A DNA stretch of 32,523 nt from Streptomyces spongiae (GCF_009377185.1 NZ_VJZC01000049.1:1-32523), one strand, 5' to 3'; counted from the stretch's first letter, positions 14,797 to 23,015 are shown. Notes: generated by a model not told the origin, from the letters alone. Made by a program: numbers and translations.

Positions 14797-15765
14797 ATGA
14801 ACACCGGGCTGAAGATCACCGCGTTCGCCGCCGCGCTGGCCGCGACGTTCGGCACCGCCTACGGCGTGGGCAACGCCGTGGAGCCCGTCGTGGCGGACGA
14901 CGCGCCCGCCGCCCACGACCAGAGGCACAGCGGCCCCTCGCCCGCACAGGAGGAAGGCGGCGACCACGCGGGGCACGAGGCGAGTCCGCCCGGCGGACTG
15001 CAGATCTCGGAAGGCGGCTACACCCTCGGCCTGAAGACCCCGCGCGTCACCGCCGGGCAACGCACCGACCTGCGCTTCGTCATCCGGGACGACTCCGGCC
15101 GCGCGGTCACCTCCTACCGGCGCGAACACGAAAAGGAGCTCCACCTCGTCCTCGCCTCACGCGACCTGGCCACGTACCGCCACCTCCACCCCACCCGGGC
15201 TGCCGACGGCACCTGGAGCACGCCCGTCGACCTGCCCCGGGCGGGCGGCTACCGGGTCTTCGCCGACTTCACCCCGGCGAAGAAGGGAGCCGAGAACCTC
15301 ACGCTCGGCGCGGACCTCGCGGCCGCGGGCCGCTACGAGCCGCAGGATCCGCCGGCCCCGAACTCGACCGCCGAGGTCCACGGCTACGAGGTCGAACTGG
15401 AAGGAGGCCTGCGCCCCGGCACGGCAGGCGAACTGAAGCTGAACGTCACCCGGAACGGCAAGCCCGTCACCGACCTCCAGCCCTACCTCGGCGCGTACGG
15501 CCACCTCGTCGCCCTGCGCTCCGGTGACCTCGCCTACCTCCACGTCCACCCGAACGGCGAACCCGGCGACGGAACGACCGAACCCGGCCCCGGCATCTCG
15601 TTCACGGCCACCGCACCCAGCGGCGGCACGTACCGCCTCTTCCTCGACTTCAAGCACGAAGGGAAGGTCCACACCGCGGCGTTCACGGTCCGGGCCGGAA
15701 CGTCCGGAACGCAGACGGTCACGGAGGAGAGCGCGGAGGAGCCGTCGGCCGGTCACGAACACTGA
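14797..15765 (+). CDS. Secreted histidine-rich protein with two HxHP repeats, copper-regulated
   Basis: A 322-residue exported protein. A short signal segment (ITAFAAALAATFGTAYGVG) precedes a His/Asp-rich linker (residues 40-62, with HDQRH and DHAGHE). Two similar beta-rich halves follow: residues about 74-160 with HLVLASRDLATYRHLHP, and 194-298 with HLVALRSGDLAYLHVHP. Each ends in a GGYRVFADF/GGTYRLFLDF strand. The paired His in HLHP and HVHP plus the preceding HLV histidine look like a metal site in each half. The C-terminus is GHEH. The ATG has GAAGGAG upstream. A CsoR-type box lies in its promoter, so it is probably an extracytoplasmic copper-binding or buffering protein. It resembles YtkA/cupredoxin-like folds in style; no exact family is claimed. 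Confidence 0.8.
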   Translation: MNTGLKITAFAAALAATFGTAYGVGNAVEPVVADDAPAAHDQRHSGPSPAQEEGGDHAGHEASPPGGLQISEGGYTLGLKTPRVTAGQRTDLRFVIRDDSGRAVTSYRREHEKELHLVLASRDLATYRHLHPTRAADGTWSTPVDLPRAGGYRVFADFTPAKKGAENLTLGADLAAAGRYEPQDPPAPNSTAEVHGYEVELEGGLRPGTAGELKLNVTRNGKPVTDLQPYLGAYGHLVALRSGDLAYLHVHPNGEPGDGTTEPGPGISFTATAPSGGTYRLFLDFKHEGKVHTAAFTVRAGTSGTQTVTEESAEEPSAGHEH

Positions 15766-15880
15766 GGAGCACCAGTCGTCCTCGGCCGGCCCGCTACGTA
15801 CCGTGACGCTTCAACGGGCGGTGTGCCGTGCTCCGGCATACGTTGGGCGGGCAAGCGACCTCACCCCCCCAGGAGGAGCC

Positions 15881-16072
15881 ATGGCCGGCAAAGGCGGCGC
15901 GGACAAGTTGAAGGGCAAGGCCAAGGAGATGGCCGGGAAGGTCACGGGCGACCGCAAGAAGCAGGCCGAGGGCGAAATCGACCAGGCGCGCGGCGAGGCC
16001 AAGAGAGCAGCCGAGAAGGCCCGCGAGCGCATGGAGGAAACCGGGCGCTCCAGCAAGCCCGACCGCATCTGA
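15881..16072 (+). CDS. CsbD-family stress protein
   Basis: A 63-residue, highly charged protein composed almost wholly of Lys, Glu, Ala, Gly and Arg. It carries the CsbD pattern: KLKGKAKEMAGKVTGDRKKQAEGEIDQARGEAKR, here given in short form as the KGKAKE, GKVTGD and AEGEIDQ motifs at residues 11-37. It has no cysteine, tryptophan or signal peptide and is likely helical or disordered. AGGAGGAG lies directly before the ATG. CsbD-like genes are typically induced by general stress sigma factors; I could not identify the GTTT/GGGTA-type promoter with confidence in the 115 bases upstream. A strong terminator follows directly. Confidence 0.88.
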   Translation: MAGKGGADKLKGKAKEMAGKVTGDRKKQAEGEIDQARGEAKRAAEKARERMEETGRSSKPDRI

Positions 16073-16078
16073 GTGCCG

Positions 16079-16122
16079 CGTGGTAAGGGGGTTCTCGTGA
16101 TCACGGGAACCCCCTCACCACG
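16079..16122. terminator. Strong hairpin terminator after the CsbD-like gene
   Basis: A long inverted repeat runs from CGTGGT at 16079 to ACCACG at 16122. Its arms are CGTGGT-A-AGGGGGTTC-T-CGTG and CACG-G-GAACCCCCT-C-ACCACG, 19 paired bases with two single mismatches and a 2-base loop. It begins six bases after the stop codon. Confidence 0.85.
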
Positions 16123-16244
16123 TCCGCGTGCCGCCAGGGACCCCTTGAGCCTCGACCTCGCCTCGTCCTGTCACCCCCGGACCCTCCGTCAGCTCCGCTG
16201 TACTCGGGCGGCGGCACGGCATCGGCCCGCGAAGGAGACCCACG

Positions 16245-16823
16245 ATGAACCACCGACCGAACTCCGGTACGACGACGCGTACCGACCCGGAACACGGCAC
16301 GGCCACCGGCCCGAGCCCGCTGGGCATCTACCTCAACGACCATCTGGCCGGCGCCACCGCGGGTGTCGAACGCGCGCGCCACCTGGCAAAGGCGTCTCGC
16401 GGCACGGCGCTCTCCCCGGCCGTGGACCTCCTCGCCACGGAGATAGCGCAGGACCGGGAGATCCTGAAGGAACTGATGAGACGACTGGACGTCCCGGTCC
16501 GCCGGTACAAGATCTGCGCGGGCTGGCTGCTGGAGAGGGCAGGCCGACTGAAGAGCAACGGCAGAGTCGTACGCCGCTCGCCCCTCAGCACGACGGTCGA
16601 GCTGGAGGCACTGCGGATGGGGGTGACGGGAAAGCTCGCCGTATGGCAGACCCTGCGGCGGCTGTCCGACACCGAGGACCGGCTCGATCCGCGGCTGTGC
16701 GACGACCTCCTCGAGCGTGCCGAGCGGCAGCTTCAGACTCTGGAGGAGCTTCACCTCCAGCAGACCACGGTGACCTTCACCTTCCCGACTCGCGAGCGAA
16801 CCGGCACAGGAGCCGGCTCATGA
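16245..16823 (+). CDS. Alpha-helical cytoplasmic protein of unknown function
   Basis: A 192-residue protein with AAGGAG before the ATG. After a polar Thr/Gly-rich N-terminal tail, residues about 26-175 read as four or five amphipathic helices: LGIYLNDHLAGATAGVERARHLAK, LLATEIAQDREILKELMRRL, VELEALRMGVTGKLAVWQTL and LLERAERQLQTLEELHLQQT in outline. Glutamates and histidines fall inside these helices in a way reminiscent of ferritin-like four-helix bundles, but a complete ExxH pattern is not seen. There is no signal peptide. It lies alone between the CsbD terminator and the polysaccharide synthase, and may belong to a stress-related group. Function unknown. Confidence 0.75.
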   Translation: MNHRPNSGTTTRTDPEHGTATGPSPLGIYLNDHLAGATAGVERARHLAKASRGTALSPAVDLLATEIAQDREILKELMRRLDVPVRRYKICAGWLLERAGRLKSNGRVVRRSPLSTTVELEALRMGVTGKLAVWQTLRRLSDTEDRLDPRLCDDLLERAERQLQTLEELHLQQTTVTFTFPTRERTGTGAGS

Positions 16824-16921
16824 CCTGAAGTCTGCCAGGTGGCTTGGGGCGACCGGCGCGTTTCTGTGAGGCTCGCTGTAGTGGCCATGGAAGCGCTGGT
16901 CTGTCACTACACTCGCGCCCC

Positions 16922-17092
16922 ATGCGTGAAACGAGTCCCGTCAGTCAGCCGAGCACCTTCCGTCAAGCACAGCGGTCCGGCAGGTACGCCCCGAGAAGAG
17001 ACCTTGTTCGCGCGGGTCTGGGCGCCGTCGTGGCCTATGCCGCTTCCGGGCGGCAGGGTGTCTCGGCCGGGAGGGGGGACGGCATTCCGTGA
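16922..17092 (+). CDS. Possible small ORF coupled to the polysaccharide synthase
   Basis: A 56-residue frame (starting MRETSPVSQ, ending GRGDGIP) whose TGA overlaps the GTG of the next gene (GTGA at 17089). There is no ribosome site before its ATG, but TACACT at 16908-16913 lies 8 bases upstream like a -10 element, so a leaderless message is possible. The -35 region is poor. Composition is basic and Gly/Ser-rich with one short hydrophobic stretch (LGAVVAYAA). It may simply be leader DNA; its main support is the exact overlap. Confidence 0.3.
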   Translation: MRETSPVSQPSTFRQAQRSGRYAPRRDLVRAGLGAVVAYAASGRQGVSAGRGDGIP

Positions 17093-19167
17093 AGGGCCGC
17101 CACAAAGAGTCCCGTGACCCCCGGGGGCACTGGCTCTTACTGATCCTCGTCCTGCCCGCCATGTTCGCGATCCTGCTCTTCGAGGGCTGGAGCACCCATG
17201 AGGTGGACGCCGCGAAGACACGGTCGCCGTGCACCTCACCCGCACCGGACGCCGTGGCACGCGGCGGTCCCGTGATCGGCATCAACGGCAACGGCGTCCA
17301 GACCGCATCGATGCCCGCCCGCACCGTCGCCCTCACCTTCGACGGCGGCCCGGACCCCGTCTGGACACCGCGGCTGCTCGACCTGCTGCGGCAGAACAAC
17401 GCGCGCGCCACCTTCTTCCTCTACGGCTCCCAGGCGGCGCGTTACCCGGAGCTCGTGCGGCGGATCCGCGCCGAGGGCCACGAGATCGGCTCGAACACCT
17501 ACACCGGTGCCGTCCTGGGCGAGGCCTCATCGGCTCGCTTCTCCGCCGAACTCGACCTGACGCAGAGCGCGTTGGCGGGCACCGCGGGCCTGCGCCCCAA
17601 CCTGCTGCGGATGCCGCGGATCACCACTCCGGACACGCTGTGCGGTCGTGAGTGGAAGGCCGCTCAGCAGGCCACCGGCCGGGGTTATGTGCTGGTCACC
17701 GCCGACAGGTCGTCCCGCAAGCCGGCCCAGGGCCTGGTCCGGCAGTTCAGCCAGACATCGCTCGCCTTCCAGCAGACGAGGAACCTGCTCAACAACCCGG
17801 ACGTCGACCGCTTCACGACCGTGTCGGCCGGGGCGAGGCTCGTCCCGTACGCGTCCACGTCCACCGTCGAGCAGTGGGAGGGCACCGCGCTGATCTGGGT
17901 CACCAAGCTCGGGCGCGCCTTCGTGACCGCCATGACCTGGACCTTGGCGATCGCGGGCGGCCTCGGACTGCTGCGCCTGGCGCTGCTCGGCCTCTTCGCC
18001 CGGGCCCACGTCCGCCGGCTGGAGAGCTCCAGCCCCGGCGCGCCCTGGCGGGGGGAGGTGACCGAACCGGTGACGGTGCTCGTGCCCGCGTACAACGAGG
18101 AGCTCGGCATCGAGTCCACCCTGCTGTCCCTGCTGGCCTCCACCCACCGGCAGTTGCAGATCATCGTGATCGACGACGGATCGACGGACCGCACGGCCGA
18201 GTTCGCCGAGGGGGTCGGGGATCCGCGCGTGGAGGTGGTCCGCCAGGCCAACGCGGGCAAGGCGGCCGCCCTCAACACCGGTCTCGCCCTCGCGCGGCAC
18301 GACATCATCGTCATGGTCGACGCCGACACCGTCTTCGAACCGGACGCCGTCCAGCAGCTCATCCAGCCGCTGGCGCACCCGGCCGTGGGCGCCGTCAGCG
18401 GCAACGCCAAGGTCGGCAACCGGCGCGGTCTGCTCGCCAAGTGGCAGCACCTGGAGTACGTCTTCGGCTTCAACCTCGACCGCCGGATGTTCGAGGTCCT
18501 GGAGTGCATGACCACGGTCCCCGGCGCCATCGGAGCCTTCCGCCGAGACGCACTGGTGAGCGTCGGCGGCGTCAGCGAGGACACCCTCGCCGAGGACACC
18601 GACCTGACGATGGCACTGTGGCGGGCGGGATGGCGGGTGCTCTACGAGGAGTCCGCCGTGGCGTGGACCGAAGTGCCCACCTCACTGGGCCAGTTGTGGC
18701 GGCAGCGGTACCGCTGGTGCTACGGCACGATCCAGGCCGCGTGGAAGCACCGCGGTGCCGTCCTCGCCGGGGGAGTGGCCGGGCGGTTCGGGCGGCGCGG
18801 ACTCTCGTACATCGGGCTCTTCCAGGTCGCCCTGCCGCTGCTCGCCCCGGTCATCGACGTGTTCGCCCTGTACGGGGTGCTGTTCCTCGACCCGTGGCTG
18901 TCGGCCGGCGTGTGGCTCGGCTTCATGGGCTCCCAACTGGTCAGCGCCCGGTACGCGTTGAAGCTCGACGGAGAGAGGCTGCGGACCCTGTGGTCGATGC
19001 CGTTCCAGTTCTTCGTCTACCGGCAGCTGATGTACCTGGTCGTCATCCAGTCCATCGTCGCCCTGTTGCTCGGCAGCCGGCTGAAATGGCACCGCATGCA
19101 GCGTTCCGGCACGGCCGCTGAACAGATCGGCGGCGCGGCCCCGTATAAGAGCCTGCCGACGAGGTGA
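17089..19167 (+). CDS. Fusion of degenerate polysaccharide deacetylase (NodB) and GT2 glycosyltransferase
   Basis: A 692-residue membrane protein. A signal-anchor helix (residues 16-34) leads to an outside NodB-like domain (about 77-260), then a helix (279-304), a cytoplasmic GT2 domain (325-560) and C-terminal membrane helices. The NodB domain keeps the fold signature but has TFDGGPD (Gly86 where the metal Asp should be) and HEIGSNTYTG (Ser135/Gly140 where two metal His should be), so it is probably inactive. The GT2 domain is intact: DDGS at 362-365, DAD at 411-413, AED at 501-503 and QRYRW at 539-543, the processive synthase motifs of chitin, hyaluronan and PNAG enzymes. Codon 17 is TTA (17137-17139), predicting bldA control. 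The GTG start overlaps a small upstream frame. With the LCP gene after it, it probably makes an extracellular or wall polysaccharide. Confidence 0.88.
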   Translation: MKGRHKESRDPRGHWLLLILVLPAMFAILLFEGWSTHEVDAAKTRSPCTSPAPDAVARGGPVIGINGNGVQTASMPARTVALTFDGGPDPVWTPRLLDLLRQNNARATFFLYGSQAARYPELVRRIRAEGHEIGSNTYTGAVLGEASSARFSAELDLTQSALAGTAGLRPNLLRMPRITTPDTLCGREWKAAQQATGRGYVLVTADRSSRKPAQGLVRQFSQTSLAFQQTRNLLNNPDVDRFTTVSAGARLVPYASTSTVEQWEGTALIWVTKLGRAFVTAMTWTLAIAGGLGLLRLALLGLFARAHVRRLESSSPGAPWRGEVTEPVTVLVPAYNEELGIESTLLSLLASTHRQLQIIVIDDGSTDRTAEFAEGVGDPRVEVVRQANAGKAAALNTGLALARHDIIVMVDADTVFEPDAVQQLIQPLAHPAVGAVSGNAKVGNRRGLLAKWQHLEYVFGFNLDRRMFEVLECMTTVPGAIGAFRRDALVSVGGVSEDTLAEDTDLTMALWRAGWRVLYEESAVAWTEVPTSLGQLWRQRYRWCYGTIQAAWKHRGAVLAGGVAGRFGRRGLSYIGLFQVALPLLAPVIDVFALYGVLFLDPWLSAGVWLGFMGSQLVSARYALKLDGERLRTLWSMPFQFFVYRQLMYLVVIQSIVALLLGSRLKWHRMQRSGTAAEQIGGAAPYKSLPTR
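17137..17139 (+). promoter_or_regulatory. TTA codon (bldA target) in the GT2 fusion gene
   Basis: Codon 17 is TTA in a gene otherwise using CTG/CTC for leucine. In Streptomyces TTA is read only by the developmentally regulated bldA tRNA, and early positions are most sensitive. This predicts that the polysaccharide synthase is made mainly during aerial growth or late phases. Confidence 0.7.
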
Positions 19168-19197
19168 TCCCGATGTGGTGAGGTGCTGGACAGGCCG

Positions 19198-20457
19198 ATG
19201 AGCGAGTGGACTGACCGTCTGCCGGGCGACGAGCGGGGCAGTGGAGCGACGGAGCCCGCGGGCGACGGCACGGGCCGGGTGGACGGTACGGGCCGGGTGA
19301 CGGACGGGAGGTCGTCCCCGCCCCCGGCACGTACGGCCCCCCTGCCGGGCATGCCGTCGTCCACCGCGGCGGGCCGCACCGACGTGGTGCGCCGCGCCCA
19401 AGGGCATCGCGCCAGATCCCACGAAACGGGTGGGCAGGGCCGCGGCGGCAGATCCCCCCGGCGGCGCCCCACCCGGCGCCGCCGGACCGTGCGGCTGGCG
19501 ATCCTCACGGTCGCCGCGCTGCTCGTCTCCCCGGCGGGCGCCTACGTGTGGGCCGGCACCGAGCTCGACCAGGACGTCGACCTGGGCACGCTGGGAGACC
19601 GTGCGCCGAGTGGCAGGGGAACCAACTACCTGATCGTTGGCTCGGACAGCCGTGAGGGGCTGTCCGAGCAGGCCAGGAAGAACCTGCGCACCGGCTCGAC
19701 CGAGGGACGCCGGACCGACTCGATGATCCTGCTGCACACCGGTGCGAGCGGCACCACGATGATGAGCCTGCCGCGCGACTCGTGGGTGACCATCCCGTCG
19801 TTCCTGCGCCCCGAGACCGGCAGGCGCTACCCCGACCAGCCCAACAAACTGAACGCGGCGTTCTCGATGGGCGGCCCCGGCCTTCTCGTCAGGGCCGTCG
19901 AGCGCAACACCGGCCTGCACATCGACCACTACACCGAGATCGGGCTGGCCGGCTTCGTCGACATCGTCGACGCGGTCGGCGGAGTGGACATGTGTCTGGA
20001 CCGGGCCGTCAAGGACAAGAACTCCGGCGCGGACCTCCAGGCGGGCTGCCAGACCCTCAACGGCGCCCAGGCGCTGGCGTTCGTACGGCAGCGCAAGCAG
20101 GAGGCCGACGGCGACCTCGGCCGAACCCGGAACCAGCAGAAGTTCCTCGCCGCCCTCGCCAAGAAGACCGCCACCCCGGGCACGCTCCTCAACCCGACCA
20201 AGGTCCTGCCGACCCTCGGCGCGGGCCTCGACACGCTCATCGTGGACAAGAGCACGGGACTGCAGGACCTCACGTCGCTGTTCCAGGCGATGCGCAAGGT
20301 CACGGGCGGCAACGGACGTCAGGTCAACGTCCCCGTCTCCGACCCCGCGTTCCGCACGTCCAAGGGCGTGGCCGTGAAGTGGGACATGGCCAGGGCACGG
20401 CAGCTCTTCGCACAACTGAAGGAGGACCAGCCGGTGACCGCTCCGCGGGGAAAGTGA
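19198..20457 (+). CDS. LytR-CpsA-Psr (LCP) family glycopolymer transferase
   Basis: A 419-residue membrane-anchored protein. A long disordered N-terminus (with a short GTGRVD/GTGRVT repeat and Arg-rich RRRPTRRRRT) precedes one membrane helix at about 99-118 and an outside LCP domain from 140 on. Conserved LCP features are GTNYLIVGSDSRE, RRTDSMILLH, SLPRDSWVTIP, NKLNAAFSMGG and VDIVDAVGGVDM, including the arginines in RTDS and PRDS that hold the pyrophosphate of the lipid-linked glycan. LCP enzymes transfer lipid-linked polymers such as teichoic acids or capsule to peptidoglycan. It starts 30 bases after the GT2 fusion stop and is probably cotranscribed. A GTG at 19183 is an alternative start. 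Confidence 0.9.
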   Translation: MSEWTDRLPGDERGSGATEPAGDGTGRVDGTGRVTDGRSSPPPARTAPLPGMPSSTAAGRTDVVRRAQGHRARSHETGGQGRGGRSPRRRPTRRRRTVRLAILTVAALLVSPAGAYVWAGTELDQDVDLGTLGDRAPSGRGTNYLIVGSDSREGLSEQARKNLRTGSTEGRRTDSMILLHTGASGTTMMSLPRDSWVTIPSFLRPETGRRYPDQPNKLNAAFSMGGPGLLVRAVERNTGLHIDHYTEIGLAGFVDIVDAVGGVDMCLDRAVKDKNSGADLQAGCQTLNGAQALAFVRQRKQEADGDLGRTRNQQKFLAALAKKTATPGTLLNPTKVLPTLGAGLDTLIVDKSTGLQDLTSLFQAMRKVTGGNGRQVNVPVSDPAFRTSKGVAVKWDMARARQLFAQLKEDQPVTAPRGK

Positions 20458-20470
20458 CCCCTCCGGACGG

Positions 20471-21655
20471 CTACAGGAAGGGCGTACCGGCGTCGAGCCC
20501 GGACAGGACCCGGCCGTACAGCTCGAGATTGGTGGTGGGGTTCACGAACGAGTGCAGGCTCAGCGCGTTGAGGTCGCGCACGGCCCGCTGGATGGGCACC
20601 CCGCGGTGCAGGGAGGACGCGCCGGACGCCGAGCCGATCAGGTCGACGGCCTCCTTGCACAGCCGCGTCACATAGCCGCTCTGCGCCCGGATCCGCGCCC
20701 GTTCCTGAAGCGTGTACGGCTCACCGCTCGCCGCGACGGCCTCGATCCGGGCCACGAACTCGGCGGTCAGCAGCTCGGCACAGGAGATCTTCATCGCCGC
20801 CTCGGCGGCCTGCAGATGCGTGACCCCGGCCTCGTTCTGGCGCTCGTGGAAGGTGTAGGTGATGCCCCGGTGGTGGATCCGCTCGGTGAACTCCGCCAGA
20901 GCCGCCCGGGCCAGGCCGAGCGCGTTCGGCGCCGTCCACGCGCAGAACAGCAGCAGGACCGGCATCCGGTAGAACGGGTCGTCGGCGTTGGCCTTGGACG
21001 GGAACACCCCGCCCAGCAACGGGCCGACGGGTAACACGCGGTGCGCGGGCACGAACACGTCGCGCGCCACCACGCTGTTGCTGCCGCTGCCCGCCAGGCC
21101 CGAGACGTCCCAGTCGTCGAGGACCTCCAGCCCGGCCATGGGGACGGCCGTCCACAGCACGTCGGGCGGTCCGTCGTCCTTCTCCACCCGGGCCGTCAGC
21201 AGATGCCAGTCGGCGTACGGGCTGCCGGTCGCGAACGGCGAGGTGCCACTCACCACGAAGCCGCCGTCCACCGGGACCGCCGTCGCGTCCGGGATGAGGG
21301 TGCCGCTGATCCGTACGTCGGGGCCGGTGAAGATCTCGTCCTGCGCCCCGTCGGGGAAGAGCGACGCGATGAAAGCGCAACCCGCCTGGATCAGCGCCAT
21401 GAAGCCCGCCGAACCGCACCCGCCGGAGACCTCCGCCAGCGCGTCGACCTGGGTACGCAGTGGGGTCTGATAACCGCCGTACCGCCGGGGCACGTTCATC
21501 CGGTAGACCCCCGCCTCCGTCAGCGCCGCGACGACCTCCGGCGTCACCCGCCTCTCCCGCTCGGCGCGCGGGGCGTGCTCGCGGACGAGCGGCCGCACCG
21601 CACGCAATCGCTCGACGAGGCCGACATCGGTGGCGGCTGCTGACGACGGAGCCAT
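20471..21655 (-). CDS. Acyl-CoA-dehydrogenase-fold flavin monooxygenase (DszC/HsaA-like)
   Basis: A 394-residue protein of the group that includes DszC, HsaA and related two-component flavin monooxygenases. It has an all-helical N-terminus (VRPLVREHAPRAERERRVTPEVVAALTEAGVYRMNVPRRYGGY), a beta domain with FVVSGTSPFATGSPYADWHLLTARV, and a C-terminal helical bundle with SGYVTRLCKEAVDLIGSASGASSLHRGVPIQRAVRDLNALSLH shown here in pieces: the GSASGASS and QRAVRDLNALSLH signatures. It uses reduced FMN/FAD from a partner reductase, not found here, to hydroxylate or desulphurise small molecules. The ATG at 21655 has GGAGGT upstream. Codon 208 is TTA (21032-21034). It follows the dadA-like gene by 118 bases and may have its own promoter (TTGACA at 21712-21707). 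Substrate unknown. Confidence 0.85.
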   Translation of the reverse strand: MAPSSAAATDVGLVERLRAVRPLVREHAPRAERERRVTPEVVAALTEAGVYRMNVPRRYGGYQTPLRTQVDALAEVSGGCGSAGFMALIQAGCAFIASLFPDGAQDEIFTGPDVRISGTLIPDATAVPVDGGFVVSGTSPFATGSPYADWHLLTARVEKDDGPPDVLWTAVPMAGLEVLDDWDVSGLAGSGSNSVVARDVFVPAHRVLPVGPLLGGVFPSKANADDPFYRMPVLLLFCAWTAPNALGLARAALAEFTERIHHRGITYTFHERQNEAGVTHLQAAEAAMKISCAELLTAEFVARIEAVAASGEPYTLQERARIRAQSGYVTRLCKEAVDLIGSASGASSLHRGVPIQRAVRDLNALSLHSFVNPTTNLELYGRVLSGLDAGTPFL

Positions 21656-21773
21656 GGACGACCTCCAGCCACGACGGACCACCACCGTCACCTGGGCCCT
21701 CCGCACTGTCAACGCCGCGTTCCCGGCCACGTCCGGTCAGCGGCGCTCAGGAACACCGACCCGGCGCAACCGC

Positions 21774-23015
21774 TCAGCGCAGCGGATGCAGCGGCGTGAG
21801 CTCGGCGGGAGAGCGGCCGGTGACGATCGACTCGGCGAGGAGCTTGCCGCTCAGCGGTCCGAGAGCGATGCCCCACATCCCGTGGCCGCCGCAGACGTGG
21901 ACGCGCGGCGAGCGGGTCGGGCCGACCAGGGGCAGACCGTCGGCGGTGCAGGGACGCGGCCCCACCCAGACGTCCTCGCGGCGGTCGAAGTCGGCGGAAG
22001 GGAGCAGCGCCCGGGCCGCGTTGACGATCGCCCGCACGCGTCGCGGGTCCCCAGGCCGGTCGGGCGCGGTGAACTCCATCATGCCCGCGACGCGCACGCG
22101 GTCGCCCAACGGCGTGCAGACCACACGCTGCGCGGCGAAGTACGTGGGTCGGGTGGGCAGCCCCTCGGGCGGCAGGCTGAAGCTGTAGCCACGCCCGGAC
22201 TGGACCGGGGTACGGACGCCGAAGGGCGCGGCCAGCCGGTTCAGCCAGGCACCAGGCGCCAACACGGCCACGTCGGCGCGGAGTTGGGTCCCGTCGCCGC
22301 AGTGCGCGGCGACGGCGGTGCCGAGGTCCCGGATCCGGGTGACCGCCGAACCGGTGACGATCTTGCCGCCGCGGTCGCGCACCGCGTCGGCCAGCGCCCC
22401 GACGAAGGCCCCGGGATTCAGGTGCCGCTGACCGTGCAGGCGTACGGCCGCGTTCACCCGTACCGACAGCGCCGGCTCCGCCTCCCGCGCCGCGGGCCCG
22501 TCGAGCAGGTCGTAGTCGATGTGCTGCCCGGCCGCGCGCACCGCCTCCAGTTCCGTCACGAACGGCGTGCGGCCGTCGGCGGACGTGAAGGCGATCAGAC
22601 ACGGGGCACCCGCCCTCGTCGGTTCGGCGATCCCGCCCTCCGCGAGTTCGTCGTACGCCGCGAGCGCCTGCCGGTTCAGCGCGGCGAGAGCACTCATGGC
22701 CACCTGCCATCGCCGGGTGGTGCAGTTCCGGCTGAAGGCCAGCAGGAACCGGGCCAGCCGGGCGTCCGCGCGGGGCGGGACGGAGACGGGCGCGGCAGGG
22801 GAGAGGAACGTGCTCAGGCCCAGCTTCAGGGCGCCCGGTTCGGGCAGGGGGACGGTGAGGGCCGGGGCCAGCCAGCCGGCGTTGCCCCAGGACGCGCCCG
22901 CCGCGACGCCTTGGCGGTCGACGACGGTGACCTCCAGGCCGACCTCCTGGAGGAACCAGGCGGTCGCCAGCCCCGGCATGCCCGCACCGACCACGACCGC
23001 ACTGCGTGGACTCAT
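21774..23015 (-). CDS. FAD-dependent D-amino-acid dehydrogenase-like oxidoreductase (DAO family)
   Basis: A 413-residue flavoprotein. The FAD-binding Rossmann motif GAGMPG is at residues 10-15, followed by LEVTVVDRQGVAAGASWGNAGWLAP, the DadA-type pattern. A substrate domain comes next and the C-terminal GGHGMWGIALGPLSGKLLAE closes the FAD site. DAO-family enzymes oxidatively deaminate D-amino acids, glycine, sarcosine or imino acids such as hydroxyproline. The ATG overlaps the amidase stop (ATGA at 23012-23015) and GGAG lies upstream, so it is coupled to the amidase. Logically it oxidises an amine or amino acid released by the amidase. Confidence 0.87.
   Translation of the reverse strand: MSPRSAVVVGAGMPGLATAWFLQEVGLEVTVVDRQGVAAGASWGNAGWLAPALTVPLPEPGALKLGLSTFLSPAAPVSVPPRADARLARFLLAFSRNCTTRRWQVAMSALAALNRQALAAYDELAEGGIAEPTRAGAPCLIAFTSADGRTPFVTELEAVRAAGQHIDYDLLDGPAAREAEPALSVRVNAAVRLHGQRHLNPGAFVGALADAVRDRGGKIVTGSAVTRIRDLGTAVAAHCGDGTQLRADVAVLAPGAWLNRLAAPFGVRTPVQSGRGYSFSLPPEGLPTRPTYFAAQRVVCTPLGDRVRVAGMMEFTAPDRPGDPRRVRAIVNAARALLPSADFDRREDVWVGPRPCTADGLPLVGPTRSPRVHVCGGHGMWGIALGPLSGKLLAESIVTGRSPAELTPLHPLR

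Noticed and set aside
15766..15880. General-stress sigma factor promoter before the CsbD-like gene
   Set aside because: No GTTT-N14-16-GGGTA match was found; only a short TGCCG/CGGCA hairpin is visible.
17652..19121. Second plus-strand frame inside the GT2 fusion gene
   Set aside because: Arg/Pro/Gly-rich out-of-frame translation; the fusion protein in the other frame has complete GT2 motifs.
19262..19300. Short direct repeat GGGCCGGGTG in the LCP gene
   Set aside because: It is inside the disordered coding N-terminus and encodes an in-frame GTGRV duplication; no separate role is suggested.
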